In this document: positions 40,143 through 50,360 of the stretch, piece after piece | How positions within the stretch are numbered: the first letter of the stretch is position 1 | How the letters are laid out: the number at the start of each line of letters is the position of its first letter | Assembly (NCBI RefSeq): GCF_001678475.1 | Contig: NZ_JTJR01000010.1 | Span: 1-64,000, forward strand | From: Gallibacterium genomosp. 3 | GTDB lineage: Bacteria > Pseudomonadota > Gammaproteobacteria > Enterobacterales > Pasteurellaceae | Length of the DNA: 64,000 nt | Direction of reading: 5' to 3' | Made by a program: the position numbers and the translations under genes | Notes under the pieces: generated by a model | What the model was told of the DNA's origin: nothing | What the model saw: only the letters and a program-made list of their open reading frames with translations | Database searches by the model: none

Positions 40143-41327
40143 ATGTCAAAGTCCTATTATCAAATTGCTTTATTTTTTAATGCAAATAAGGTTTACGATC
40201 GTGAAGTGATGAGTGGCATTGGCGAATATATTCAAACCTCTAGAGTTTCTTGGAATGTATTCTTAGAAGATGACTTTATACATCGTGAGCTTGCGTTAGA
40301 TCCGCAAAATTTAGATGGTATTATTGCTGATTTTGATGATCCTCGATTAGCAAAAGAGTTGCTAAATAGCCGTATTCCTGTGGTAGCAGTAGGTAGCTCT
40401 TATCAAGATGAAAAAAATTACCCACCGAATATCCCTTATGTCGCTACCGATAATAATGCAATTTTGCAATATGCCTTTGAGCATTTACAACGTAAAGGAA
40501 TTAACCATTTTGCCTTTTACGGTTTGCCCGATCCCGGTTTTCAACACTGGTCAACCGAACGGAGAATGGCATTTGAACGAATTATGGCAAACAATAATTA
40601 TCAGCCTGAAATTTATTTAGGGCATGAAACCCACGCTGAAAATTGGCAACAAGCCCAACAGGAGCTAAGCGAATGGTTATTATCTTTGCCTAAACATACA
40701 GGTATTATTGCCGTCACCGATGCACGAGCAAGGCATCTGTTACAAACTTGCGATCTATTGGATATTCCTATTCCAGATCAGCTATGTATTATTGGAATTG
40801 ATAATGAAGAGTTAATTCAAGCCTTTTCTCGAGTTCCACTCTCCTCTGTACGACAAGGAACAAAAAATATGGGCTATCAAGCGGCAAAATTGTTACACGC
40901 CTTGATTGAACAGCGTCCAATTAAGCATACTCCGTTGCTGATTGCGCCATTAAGAGTAGAGGCAAGAACTTCTACGGACTATCGTTCGATTCAAGATCCA
41001 TTAGTTATTCAAGCGTTGCATTATATCCGTTTGCACGCTTGTTCAGGTATTAAAGTCGAACAAGTGCTGGATTATGTTAAAGCTTCGCGTTCAAACTTGG
41101 AAAATCGTTTCCGTGCAGAAACAGGAAAGACGATTCACCAAGTCTTACACGAAGAAAAAATGAATAAAGCGAAACAGTTATTGAGTGATACGCAAATTGC
41201 GATTCAAGAGATTGCGGAAGTATGCGGTTATCCGTCAGTTCAATATTTCTATTTTGTGTTTAAAAAAGAATTCCAACAAACACCAAATGAATATCGAGCC
41301 CAATATCAGCCAGATTTAGCTATTTAA
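40143..41327 (+). CDS. xylR: Xylose operon regulator XylR
   Basis: A 394-residue activator with an amino-terminal LacI-like sugar-binding domain (IALFFNANKVYDREVMSGIGEY, HFAFYGLPDPG, GIIAVTDARARHLL, CIIGIDNEEL) and a carboxyl AraC-type double helix-turn-helix (VLDYVKASRSNLENRF and EIAEVCGYPSVQYFYFVFKKEF). It matches E. coli XylR throughout. A strong AAAGGAGGGATT precedes the ATG. The xylose catabolic genes are not in the window; xylR stands alone. Confidence 0.93.
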   Translation: MSKSYYQIALFFNANKVYDREVMSGIGEYIQTSRVSWNVFLEDDFIHRELALDPQNLDGIIADFDDPRLAKELLNSRIPVVAVGSSYQDEKNYPPNIPYVATDNNAILQYAFEHLQRKGINHFAFYGLPDPGFQHWSTERRMAFERIMANNNYQPEIYLGHETHAENWQQAQQELSEWLLSLPKHTGIIAVTDARARHLLQTCDLLDIPIPDQLCIIGIDNEELIQAFSRVPLSSVRQGTKNMGYQAAKLLHALIEQRPIKHTPLLIAPLRVEARTSTDYRSIQDPLVIQALHYIRLHACSGIKVEQVLDYVKASRSNLENRFRAETGKTIHQVLHEEKMNKAKQLLSDTQIAIQEIAEVCGYPSVQYFYFVFKKEFQQTPNEYRAQYQPDLAI

Positions 41328-41338
41328 TAAATTTGAAA

Positions 41339-41364
41339 AATCCCTCATTAACAAATGAGGGATT
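41339..41364. terminator. Bidirectional terminator between xylR and asnB
   Basis: Perfect inverted repeat AATCCCTCATT / AATGAGGGATT with a 4-base loop. On the minus strand it is followed by TTTTC, ending asnB; on the plus strand by ATATTT, ending xylR. Confidence 0.85.
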
Positions 41365-41374
41365 ATATTTAGAT

Positions 41375-42958
41375 TTATTTACCACTATCACCATAGTTGC
41401 CTAGTACACGTGCACTAGGATCGTTTACATTACAGCCTTCCCATTCTTTATTTGGCATCCAGAAATCTTTAATCCAATGGCTTTGTCCCGGATAGAATTT
41501 TTCAAAGATATCGCGGTAAAGTAATGATTCTTTGGTGAATGGTGTACCATACGGATATTTTTCTTTCGCTTTCGCTAAATCTTCATCACTATATTTGCTT
41601 TCGGCAAAAGCTTTTAGATGATCTACCATTGAGTGACCTACTGCATCACTAAATGCTGCTTTTTCACGATAAAGGATACTATCAGGTAAATAATTTGTTC
41701 CTTCAAACGCTTTACGTAATAAGTATTTACCCTTGTTGTAAACATTCATTTTCTTCTCTGGGTTCACACTCATAGCGTAATCAACAAAATCAATATCACC
41801 AAATGGAACGCGTGCTTCTAACGAGTTAGCTGCAAGACAACGGTCAGCACGTAACACATCATACATATATAATTCACGAATTCGTTTTTGTGCTTCTTTT
41901 TGGAATTCCGCCGCATTTGGTGCAAAGTCAGTATATTTATAACCAAAGATTTCATCGCTAACTTCACCAGTTAATAACACTTTTAGATTGGTTTGTTCGT
42001 GGATATATTTACATACAAGATACATCCCGATACTTGCACGAATAGTAGTAATATCCCAAGTTTCTAAATGCCAAATCACTTTTTCTAATGCAGCTAACAC
42101 TTCATCTTTGGTCATAATGACTTCAGTATGCTCAGAACCAAGATAATCCGCTACTTCTTTAGCATACTTTAAGTCAATAGGATCGGTATCCATACCAATC
42201 GCAAATGTTTTAATTGGTTTATCTAAATGTTTTTGTGCAATAGCACAAACTAACGAAGAATCTAAGCCACCACTTAATAAGAAACCTAAAGGTGCATCAG
42301 AATGTAAACGTTTAATCACAGCTTTTTCTAATTTTGCACGTAATGTACTGGTAATGGTGTCAAGATCTTGATCAACTACAACTTTTGGATCAGCAATGTC
42401 GTTATAACAAATAAATTCACCGTTTAGGTAATAATGTCCCGGTGGGAATGGGTGAATATCACGACACCAATCAATTAATCCTTTCGCTTCAGATGCAAAG
42501 GCAATGCTACCTGTTTCTTTATCATAGCCATAAAACATTGGGCGAATCCCAATCGGATCGCGTCCTGCAATTAAAGTCCCTGTTTTGCTGTCTTTTAATA
42601 CGAGAGCGAACTCTGCATCAAGCATCTTCATCATCACATCAACGCCAACACGTTGATAAAGAGGAATCAATACTTCACAGTCACTGCCTGAATGGAAAGT
42701 GTAGGTTGAAGATAATAATTCTTTCAATTCTGTGTAGTTATAAACTTCCCCATTACAAATAAGCGAAATACCATCGTGTTGGAATGGCTGATTACCTTGC
42801 GAACTTAAATCCATAATTGATAAGCGGTGAAATCCCCAAGTTGCATCATCTGCACAAATTACTGCTTGATGATCTGGACCACGATGAAAAATATGATCGA
42901 AACTACGCTTAAATGCCTCTGAAGGCTGCGCTGAAGAAGAAAATACAAATCCACACAT
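41375..42958 (-). CDS. asnB: Glutamine-hydrolysing asparagine synthetase AsnB
   Basis: A 527-residue class II amidotransferase. Cys2 (after removal of Met1) is the glutaminase nucleophile (MCGFVFSS), with MDLSSQGNQPF and NGEVYNY in that domain. The synthetase domain has the pyrophosphate loop FLLSGGLDSSLVCA, DITTIRASIGMYL and SLEARVPFGDIDF. The loop usually reading SGEGSDE reads TGEVSDEIFGYKYTDF, and the protein is about 27 residues shorter than E. coli AsnB, so it may belong to a different AsnB subgroup. It stands alone between xylR and a small protein gene. Confidence 0.92.
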   Translation of the reverse strand: MCGFVFSSSAQPSEAFKRSFDHIFHRGPDHQAVICADDATWGFHRLSIMDLSSQGNQPFQHDGISLICNGEVYNYTELKELLSSTYTFHSGSDCEVLIPLYQRVGVDVMMKMLDAEFALVLKDSKTGTLIAGRDPIGIRPMFYGYDKETGSIAFASEAKGLIDWCRDIHPFPPGHYYLNGEFICYNDIADPKVVVDQDLDTITSTLRAKLEKAVIKRLHSDAPLGFLLSGGLDSSLVCAIAQKHLDKPIKTFAIGMDTDPIDLKYAKEVADYLGSEHTEVIMTKDEVLAALEKVIWHLETWDITTIRASIGMYLVCKYIHEQTNLKVLLTGEVSDEIFGYKYTDFAPNAAEFQKEAQKRIRELYMYDVLRADRCLAANSLEARVPFGDIDFVDYAMSVNPEKKMNVYNKGKYLLRKAFEGTNYLPDSILYREKAAFSDAVGHSMVDHLKAFAESKYSDEDLAKAKEKYPYGTPFTKESLLYRDIFEKFYPGQSHWIKDFWMPNKEWEGCNVNDPSARVLGNYGDSGK

Positions 42959-43208
42959 ACAAAAAACCTCTGTTTTAAATTGAATTATTTCTAGCTAGTA
43001 TAGTGGAAAAATAATTTTTATCTACCTTTTTTATTAAATTTTAATAAATTTTTTATCATTAAAAGAATTTAGTTGAATTTTATATAAAATAAACAGCCGA
43101 TTTTTGTATTTTTTCAAATATTGTTATGTAAAAAAGAGAGTCATTGATTTATTTATTTAATTTTCGATATAGTACTCGGCGTGATTTTACTGAAATAAAG
43201 GAAGAAAA

Positions 43209-43436
43209 ATGCTTAATTGCCCCCATTGTGAAAAGAAAGTAGATAGTAGTTTATCGCACTGCCCATTTTGCCAAACACCATTACATGATGAGGCGGCTAA
43301 GCAGATCTATCAACAACGTATTATGCAAAGTACACAAGAACGCCAAGAGTTGAATAAGCGTAGTGCTAAAGTTCAGTTAGTATGGCTGGTTATTTTTGCC
43401 ATTGTGATTGCTGGGCTATTTTGGTGGAAAAGCTAG
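43209..43436 (+). CDS. Small zinc-ribbon membrane protein of unknown function
   Basis: A 75-residue protein. Two CxxC pairs at the amino end (NCPHCEKKV and HCPFCQTPL) form a zinc-ribbon. A charged, glutamine-rich helix follows at about 30-55, and a single membrane helix VWLVIFAIVIAGLFWW ends the protein. AAGGAAGA precedes the ATG. The cysteine domain should face the cytoplasm if the positive residues stay inside. I do not recognise a named family, and the flanking genes (asnB, yahK) give no functional hint. Confidence 0.8.
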   Translation: MLNCPHCEKKVDSSLSHCPFCQTPLHDEAAKQIYQQRIMQSTQERQELNKRSAKVQLVWLVIFAIVIAGLFWWKS

Positions 43437-43493
43437 AAAAGTATTTAGAATAAAGTCCACTCTGAATGACAGACAATTTTAACTTCAAAATAT

Positions 43494-43515
43494 GAACGGA
43501 CCATAAGGTCCGTTC
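43494..43515. terminator. Bidirectional terminator between the zinc-ribbon gene and yahK
   Basis: Perfect inverted repeat GAACGGACC / GGTCCGTTC with a 4-base loop, followed on the minus strand by ATATTTTG and on the plus strand by TTGTC. Confidence 0.75.
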
Positions 43516-43549
43516 TTGTCATAATGAAGAATATAAGTTATCCAAATTA

Positions 43550-44590
43550 TTATAAAGTACTGCTATCGATCACAAAACGATACTTCACATCACCTTTTAA
43601 CATACGTTCATAAGCTTCATTAATTTGCTCAGCTTTAATTAATTCGATATCTGCAACAATATTATGTTCTGCACAGAAATCTAACATTTCTTGTGTTTCT
43701 GCAATACCACCAATCATTGAGCCAGCAATTGCAGCACGTTTACCAATTAAGATCGACACATTTGGTGATTGATGTGGATCTGCTGGTACACCGACTAAAG
43801 TCATTGTGCCATCACGTTTTAACAATGCAGTGAAGTTATCCAGATTGTGAGAAGCAGCAACCGTATTTAAGATAAAGTCAAAGCTCTTATAATGTTTTGC
43901 CATCTGTTCTGGATCTTTAGAGATCACCACTTCATCAGCACCTAATTTATGTGCTTCCGCTTTCTTAGATTCAGACGTTGTGAAAGCAACTACATAAGCC
44001 CCCATAGCGTGAGCAAGTTTAATCCCCATATGGCCTAAACCACCAATACCAACAACCCCTACTTTTTTACCTGGTCCAGTATTCCAGTGACGAAGTGGTG
44101 AGTAAGTGGTAATGCCCGCACAAAGTAAAGGCGCAACTGCGGCTAATTGATCTACACTGTGTTTAATTTTTAATACATAGTGTTCATCAACCACAATTTG
44201 TTGTGAATAGCCACCCAATGTATGACCTGGGGCATCTTCAGTTGGACCATTATATGTACCAACCATATGATCACAGTAATTTTCTAGCCCTTCTTTACAG
44301 TCATCACATTCACGGCAACTATCCACCATACAACCAACACCAACTAAATCCCCCACCTTAAATTTAGTCACGTGTGGCCCAACTTCAACCACTTTACCGA
44401 CAATTTCGTGTCCTGGTACACAAGGGTATAACGTACCCGCCCATTCAGAACGCACTGTATGTAAATCAGAATGGCAAACCCCACAATAAGCAATGTCAAT
44501 TTTGACATCGTGATGTCCAGTAGCACGGCGAGTAATTGTTAATGGTTCTAATGGTTTATCGGCGGCATATGCACCATATGCTTTAGTCAT
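43550..44590 (-). CDS. yahK: Zinc-dependent NADPH aldehyde reductase / alcohol dehydrogenase, YahK type
   Basis: A 346-residue medium-chain dehydrogenase almost matching E. coli YahK segment by segment. Catalytic zinc ligands are in YCGVCHSDLH and PGHEIVG, the structural zinc cysteines are in CRECDDCKEGLENYC, and the Rossmann motif is GVVGIGGLGHMG. YahK reduces a broad range of aldehydes with NADPH. It is divergent from a LysR-type regulator that starts 123 bases away, which probably controls it. Confidence 0.9.
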   Translation of the reverse strand: MTKAYGAYAADKPLEPLTITRRATGHHDVKIDIAYCGVCHSDLHTVRSEWAGTLYPCVPGHEIVGKVVEVGPHVTKFKVGDLVGVGCMVDSCRECDDCKEGLENYCDHMVGTYNGPTEDAPGHTLGGYSQQIVVDEHYVLKIKHSVDQLAAVAPLLCAGITTYSPLRHWNTGPGKKVGVVGIGGLGHMGIKLAHAMGAYVVAFTTSESKKAEAHKLGADEVVISKDPEQMAKHYKSFDFILNTVAASHNLDNFTALLKRDGTMTLVGVPADPHQSPNVSILIGKRAAIAGSMIGGIAETQEMLDFCAEHNIVADIELIKAEQINEAYERMLKGDVKYRFVIDSSTL

Positions 44591-44682
44591 ATTTTCACTC
44601 CTTAGAAAATAGTTGAGAAATAACGATACTTGTTAAATCAAAGCTATGTTACGATAATTATTATTTCTATAAAATTTATTAA

Positions 44683-44703
44683 TTAGAATTTCATAATTTC
44701 TAA
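44683..44703. promoter_or_regulatory. Possible LysR-type operator between yahK and its divergent regulator
   Basis: Inverted repeat TTAGAA-N9-TTCTAA ending 10 bases before the regulator ATG, in the 123-base divergent region. LysR-type sites are often interrupted dyads of this size, but the region is AT-rich and chance is possible. Confidence 0.35.
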
Positions 44704-44713
44704 GATAGAAACC

Positions 44714-45634
44714 ATGTTAAATAAACTTGAAGCGTTAAAAGTATTTTGTGTCGCGGCAGAAACGTTACAATTTAAAGAAACTGCAAACCGTTTAGCAATT
44801 TCACCACCCGTGGTTACACGCATTATTGCAGAATTAGAAGATCATTTAAGTGAACCTTTATTTCAACGGAATACACGACAAATTAAATTAACTGAATTTG
44901 GTCAGCAATTCTTGCCACAAGCGAAGCAGTTAGTAGAGGAAACAGAACGGCTCTTCGCTCCGACTCGGCGACGACATAATCAGGACATGGCAGGATTAGT
45001 GCGGATTACTTTGCCGGAATTACCTGATCAAGAAAATATTCTACAAGAGTTACTGCAAGCGATCTCACCTTATCCAGAACTTATTATTGATTGGCAACAA
45101 AGTGCTGTTAGAGTAAATGCAATTGAAGCACAAATTGACTTAGGTATCCGTATTGGGAACTTTTCAGATGGCAGAATGATTACCCGAAAAGTCGGTGAAG
45201 TCACTGAAAAAATTGTCGCAACACCAACATTGCTAGCAAACTATGGCTATCCAAAAGATATTATAGATTTACAAAAAAATTTCCCTTTAGCGGCTGTTTT
45301 TGATAGTAATACTGGACGAGTTTGGAGTTGGTATCTCAATGAACATTTACAGTTTACGCCAAATCGCCCACAGTTTATTGGTAGTGATGTAGAAATTACC
45401 TTACAGGCTATATTGGCTGGAAAGGTTATAGGTTATCAAGTGGATTGGTTGGTTGATCCCTATTTGTCTAATGGTGAATTGGTTGAATTATTTGCTGAAA
45501 TACCAAAGTACCGTTGGCCAGTATATGTTTATCGCCCACAAAGAACAATTACACCAACTCGGGTAAAAGTTGTGTTTGATCTATTAGTAGAGATTATTGG
45601 AAAACGATTTAAAGCAAAACCTCATACTAAATAA
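44714..45634 (+). CDS. LysR-family transcriptional regulator (yahK-linked)
   Basis: A 306-residue regulator. The amino-terminal winged helix-turn-helix (LEALKVFCVAAETLQFKETANRLAISPPVVTRIIAELE) is followed by the linker helix and a two-lobed effector domain. It is transcribed divergently from yahK, the typical LysR arrangement for controlling the neighbouring gene and itself. The effector is unknown; an aldehyde or redox signal is a guess from the neighbour. Its last codons form part of the terminator stem. Confidence 0.88.
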   Translation: MLNKLEALKVFCVAAETLQFKETANRLAISPPVVTRIIAELEDHLSEPLFQRNTRQIKLTEFGQQFLPQAKQLVEETERLFAPTRRRHNQDMAGLVRITLPELPDQENILQELLQAISPYPELIIDWQQSAVRVNAIEAQIDLGIRIGNFSDGRMITRKVGEVTEKIVATPTLLANYGYPKDIIDLQKNFPLAAVFDSNTGRVWSWYLNEHLQFTPNRPQFIGSDVEITLQAILAGKVIGYQVDWLVDPYLSNGELVELFAEIPKYRWPVYVYRPQRTITPTRVKVVFDLLVEIIGKRFKAKPHTK

Positions 45635-45646
45635 AGTATGAGGTTT
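45617..45646. terminator. Terminator overlapping the end of the LysR gene
   Basis: Perfect 12-base inverted repeat AAACCTCATACT / AGTATGAGGTTT with a 6-base loop. The left arm includes the last sense codons. Minus-strand readthrough from azoR meets the same stem followed by TTTTGCTTT, so it serves both convergent genes. Confidence 0.75.
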
Positions 45647-45687
45647 GAAATGAGCGCTAAAATTTTTTGAGGTATCTAGAATTTTAA

Positions 45688-46281
45688 TTATTTTAAAATT
45701 TCATCAATTTTTGCAGATGCTTGTGCCACTGCTTCTTCTGCTTTATAAGCAAGTCCTTCAACATGAATCACATCAACATTGCTTAAACCAACAAAACCAA
45801 GCGTTTGTTTTAACCAAGGTGTTAATGTATCAAATTCTGTTCCAGCGTATTCACCACCACTTGTTACAAAGGCAAATACAGGCACATTTGGTAATAAACC
45901 TTTTGGACCATTTTCATCATATTGGAAAGTCACACGTGGACGAGCAATATAATCAATATAGGTTCTAAAGGTAGCCGGTGTTGTGAAGTTATAACGTGGT
46001 AAACCTAACACAATGTAATCAGCATTTTTTAATTCTGCGATTAATTCATCCGCTAAAGCGATTGCTGCATGTTGTGCTGCAGTATCTGCAACGCCAGCAC
46101 GAATTGCTGCCACAGTTTCACTATTTAAAAGCGGAACAGGATTCGCATCTAAATCACGATCAACGATGTTTACTTCAGACCATTTTGCTTTTGTTTTTGC
46201 AATAAATTGATCAATAAGCTGATTTGAAAAACTCTTTTCACCATTTACAGAGGTGCGTAATACTAAAACATTACTCATCAA
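45688..46281 (-). CDS. azoR: FMN-dependent NADH:quinone oxidoreductase / azoreductase AzoR
   Basis: A 197-residue flavodoxin-like enzyme with the family segments VLVLRTSVNGEKSFSNQLIDQF, LIAELKNADYIVLGLPRYNFTTPATFRTYIDYIARPRVTF, FVTSGGEY and GFVGLSNVDVIHVEG. AzoR reduces quinones and azo dyes by two electrons using FMN and NADH and protects against thiol-specific and quinone stress. It lies 10 bases after the DoxX gene, and the pair is divergent from a LysR regulator. Confidence 0.9.
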   Translation of the reverse strand: MMSNVLVLRTSVNGEKSFSNQLIDQFIAKTKAKWSEVNIVDRDLDANPVPLLNSETVAAIRAGVADTAAQHAAIALADELIAELKNADYIVLGLPRYNFTTPATFRTYIDYIARPRVTFQYDENGPKGLLPNVPVFAFVTSGGEYAGTEFDTLTPWLKQTLGFVGLSNVDVIHVEGLAYKAEEAVAQASAKIDEILK

Positions 46282-46291
46282 GAAACTCCTT

Positions 46292-46690
46292 CTATTGTTT
46301 ATTTCTAAGGTTATCTAAAGCCCAAGCGCCACTACCCGCTACTGCAATATAAAGATAGATAAAGCAGAATAAGACAGCAGCTTCACCACCATTCAGTAAA
46401 GGAAGTAAGAAAGTTGAAGCGGAAGCGTGACCGATAAAATAAGCAAATGCCATTTCACCTGACAAAATGAAAGCTACAACTCGGGAAAATAAACCAAGTA
46501 CTAATAAAATACCACCGACAAGTTCTAGGATACCAGCAATTCCTATCATAGAAAAAATCGATAAACCATCAAACATTGCTACATGAGGCAAACCCAATAA
46601 TTTTGCACTGCCATGTAGTAAAAATGTGTATCCTGCCACGATACGTAATAACCCTAATCCATAGCTAGGTAAACTGTTTGTACTACTCAT
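46292..46690 (-). CDS. DoxX family membrane protein
   Basis: A 132-residue protein with four hydrophobic helices and the DoxX-type pattern GLGLLRIVAGYTFLLHGSAKL, GIAGILELVGGILLVLGLFSR, EMAFAYFIGHA and LLNGGEAAVLFCFIYLYIA. DoxX proteins are linked to redox stress responses and sometimes to thiosulfate:quinone oxidoreductase; no exact activity is assigned here. It is the first gene of a doxX-azoR unit. Confidence 0.85.
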   Translation of the reverse strand: MSSTNSLPSYGLGLLRIVAGYTFLLHGSAKLLGLPHVAMFDGLSIFSMIGIAGILELVGGILLVLGLFSRVVAFILSGEMAFAYFIGHASASTFLLPLLNGGEAAVLFCFIYLYIAVAGSGAWALDNLRNKQ

Positions 46691-46800
46691 AAGTTATCCT
46701 TTTCTTATTACTGAACGAAAACGTGGCTTAGTATATTGATTTCTATATTGGAAAACGATATTGTTTTTGGAAAAGCATTATTTCTTAATGGGAAACAATA

Positions 46801-47664
46801 ATGGATACATTACAAAGTATGAGAATTTTTCGCCAGATTGTAGAAAGCGGTAGTTTTAGCAAAGCAGCAGATCAGATGGATTTATCAACCTCTATGGTGA
46901 GTAAGCATCTATCACATTTAGAAAATTACTTACAAGCGAAGTTATTAAATCGAACTAGCCGTAAATTAAGCTTAACCGAAATGGGCGAACAATATTATCA
47001 ACGTTGTATTATTGCATTAGATGATTTAGAGGAAGCAAAACAAATTGTAAGTCAGGGCACGATTCATCCGCAAGGAACATTAAAAATTACAATGCCCGTT
47101 TGGTTTGCTACACAACCCTTTGCTAACTTGTTAGCAGAGTATCGCTGCCGCTATCCTAAAGTGAATTTACAGCTTTCATTAGACAATCACCATGCAGATT
47201 TAGTGGGACAAGGGTTTGATTTAGCATTAAAAGTGACAACCCATTTATCAGATAATTTAATTGTTAAACCGATTGCAAGTATCGCTTTTCACTGGGTAGC
47301 TAGCCCACAATATTTAACTGAGTTTACGAAGCAGCCACAACAATTATGGGATCAGCATAAAGGGTTAGTGCCGACTTATACACATTTGGAGCATCATTTT
47401 ACAGATACGATTGCCAGTGATAATACCCTAATGCTGTATCAATTAGCGTTAGCAGGACAAGGTGTTGCTTATTTACCTAGTTATTTGTGCGATGATGCTG
47501 TGAGAAATGGCAAGTTACAGATTATTCCCCATCCAGCTAACCGTAATCATACGCTTTATGCTGTCTATATGAATCGAGAATTTATGAGCGCAAAAGTACG
47601 TAGTTTTATTGATTTTATTGCAGAAAATTTTGCAGGCGTGGTAGAAAAGGAATATCACTTTTGA
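46801..47664 (+). CDS. LysR-family transcriptional regulator (doxX-azoR-linked)
   Basis: A 287-residue regulator with an amino-terminal helix-turn-helix (MRIFRQIVESGSFSKAADQMDLSTSMVSKHLSHLE) of the AaeR/DmlR-like subgroup and the effector domain from about residue 90. It is transcribed divergently from doxX-azoR, 110 bases apart; the gap carries ATATTG repeats and an AAAAC-N6-GTTTT dyad that might be its site. Inducer unknown; quinones or other electrophiles are plausible from the neighbours. Confidence 0.88.
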   Translation: MDTLQSMRIFRQIVESGSFSKAADQMDLSTSMVSKHLSHLENYLQAKLLNRTSRKLSLTEMGEQYYQRCIIALDDLEEAKQIVSQGTIHPQGTLKITMPVWFATQPFANLLAEYRCRYPKVNLQLSLDNHHADLVGQGFDLALKVTTHLSDNLIVKPIASIAFHWVASPQYLTEFTKQPQQLWDQHKGLVPTYTHLEHHFTDTIASDNTLMLYQLALAGQGVAYLPSYLCDDAVRNGKLQIIPHPANRNHTLYAVYMNREFMSAKVRSFIDFIAENFAGVVEKEYHF

Positions 47665-47711
47665 TTGGTAGTTATATAGCTAATTTTTTCTAATCTATCT
47701 ATATCTCTCGA

Positions 47712-48149
47712 CATCTCCCCTACTCCCTCTTCACAAGTGAAGAGGGGAACCTCTTGATGAAAAAGCTCAGTTAGTGATTTTTGACTAGTCTGTAAAGGTA
47801 CAGCCAGTGATTGTTGGCTAGCTTGTATTAACATTTTAGTTAATCAGTATTAATCATTTTGCAAGACTACATTGGTATGTATCTAATCAGTGTTTATCGT
47901 TTTAGCTAATCAAAATTACTTATTTTTAACCATCTATTCCTACCAAAATGTACTAAATACTCTTCAAGTGCATCTCCCCTAACCATCATTTACAAATGAA
48001 TAGGGGAACCTTTTGGTAAAAAGGCTCAATTCGTGATTTTTGGCTAGCTGTAGTGGTATACTAATTTTGCAGTCTGTAGTGATCCACTAAATTATCAAGC
48101 ACAAAAAAATACCCCTCTTCAGTAGGTCTGAAGAGGGGTTAGGGGAGAT
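47712..48149. repeat. Hairpin repeat family 1, two joined copies between a LysR gene and groEL
   Basis: Begins CATCTCCCC with hairpin CCTCTTCAC/GTGAAGAGG, runs through about 235 bases matching 31684-31918 (GTGATTTTTGACTAGTCTGTAAAGG, TATCTAATCAGTGTTTATC and others), and meets a second, degenerate left end at 47971. It then continues for about 140 bases to hairpin 48112-48138 and GGGGAGATA. The order suggests one copy inserted in, or recombined with, another. The rest of 47665-48162 holds no gene. Confidence 0.75.
48112..48138 (-). terminator. groEL terminator formed by the repeat's end hairpin
   Basis: Perfect 11-base inverted repeat CCCCTCTTCAG / CTGAAGAGGGG with a 5-base loop. On the minus strand it is followed by TA and a run of seven T, a strong intrinsic terminator 25 bases after the groEL stop. 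Confidence 0.85.
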
Positions 48150-48162
48150 ACCGGTGAATGAA

Positions 48163-49821
<1,659 letters not shown>

Positions 49822-49836
49822 TTATTCTCTATCTAA

Positions 49837-50127
49837 TTATTCTACAATCGCTAAAATGTCGCTTTCAGAGATGATTAATACTTCTTCACCATCAATTTTT
49901 TCTGATTTCACGCCATATCCGTCGTTAAAAATCACTACATCACCTACTTTTACATCAAGCGGTTGTACTTGACCATTTTCTAAAATACGACCTTTACCTA
50001 CGGCTAACACTTTACCACGCGTAGATTTTTGTGCTGCTGAACCAGTTAAAACGATACCACCAGCTGATCTGGTTTCTACTTCTTCACGTTTTAAAATTAC
50101 ACGGTCGTGTAATGGACGAATATTCAT
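49837..50127 (-). CDS. groS: Co-chaperonin GroES
   Basis: A 96-residue heptamer-forming co-chaperonin: [15 protein letters not shown], the mobile loop with [14 protein letters not shown], and [10 protein letters not shown]. It caps GroEL. First gene of groES-groEL, preceded by AGGAG and a sigma-32 promoter. Confidence 0.97.
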   Translation of the reverse strand: MNIRPLHDRVILKREEVETRSAGGIVLTGSAAQKSTRGKVLAVGKGRILENGQVQPLDVKVGDVVIFNDGYGVKSEKIDGEEVLIISESDILAIVE

Positions 50128-50199
50128 AATAAAAGTACTCCTATCTATGTTTAGCTAAATATATGTGTTTGGGTTACCCCATTTCGACAACGGCTCTAG

Positions 50200-50227
50200 A
50201 AATGGGGATCACTCAATCGCTTTCAAG
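50200..50227 (-). promoter_or_regulatory. Sigma-32 heat-shock promoter of groES-groEL
   Basis: On the minus strand CTTGAAA (50227-50221) and CCCCATTT (50207-50200) are separated by 13 bases, an excellent match to the sigma-32 consensus. The start point would be near 50193, with a leader of about 66 bases. No CIRCE element (TTAGCACTC-N9-GAGTGCTAA) is present. The -10 box is also one arm of an inverted repeat with 50177-50185. Confidence 0.9.
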
Positions 50228-50317
50228 GGGAAAAGAAGAAAAAATTTTTGCCTTTTTAACCTATAAAAAAAACTAATGAATAAGATAAAAATAACTCCTA
50301 TTTGGTAAATTTAATTT

Positions 50318-50360
50318 TATGATCCATATCACAAAATTTGCGAAAAACTCTCTCTATAAT
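50318..50360 (+). promoter_or_regulatory. CRP-type activated promoter of aspA
   Basis: TATGA-N6-TCACA at 50318-50333 matches the CRP site TGTGA-N6-TCACA at 9 of 10 positions. TATAAT lies at 50355-50360, so a start near 50367 puts the CRP site centre at about -41.5, the class II activating position. No good -35 hexamer is present, as expected for an activator-dependent promoter. E. coli aspA is also CRP-activated. Confidence 0.7.

Noticed and set aside
46691-46800. ATATTG direct repeats and AAAAC/GTTTT dyad between doxX and the LysR gene as a defined operator
   Set aside because: The motifs are short and the region is AT-rich; a regulator site is expected here, but its exact limits cannot be supported.
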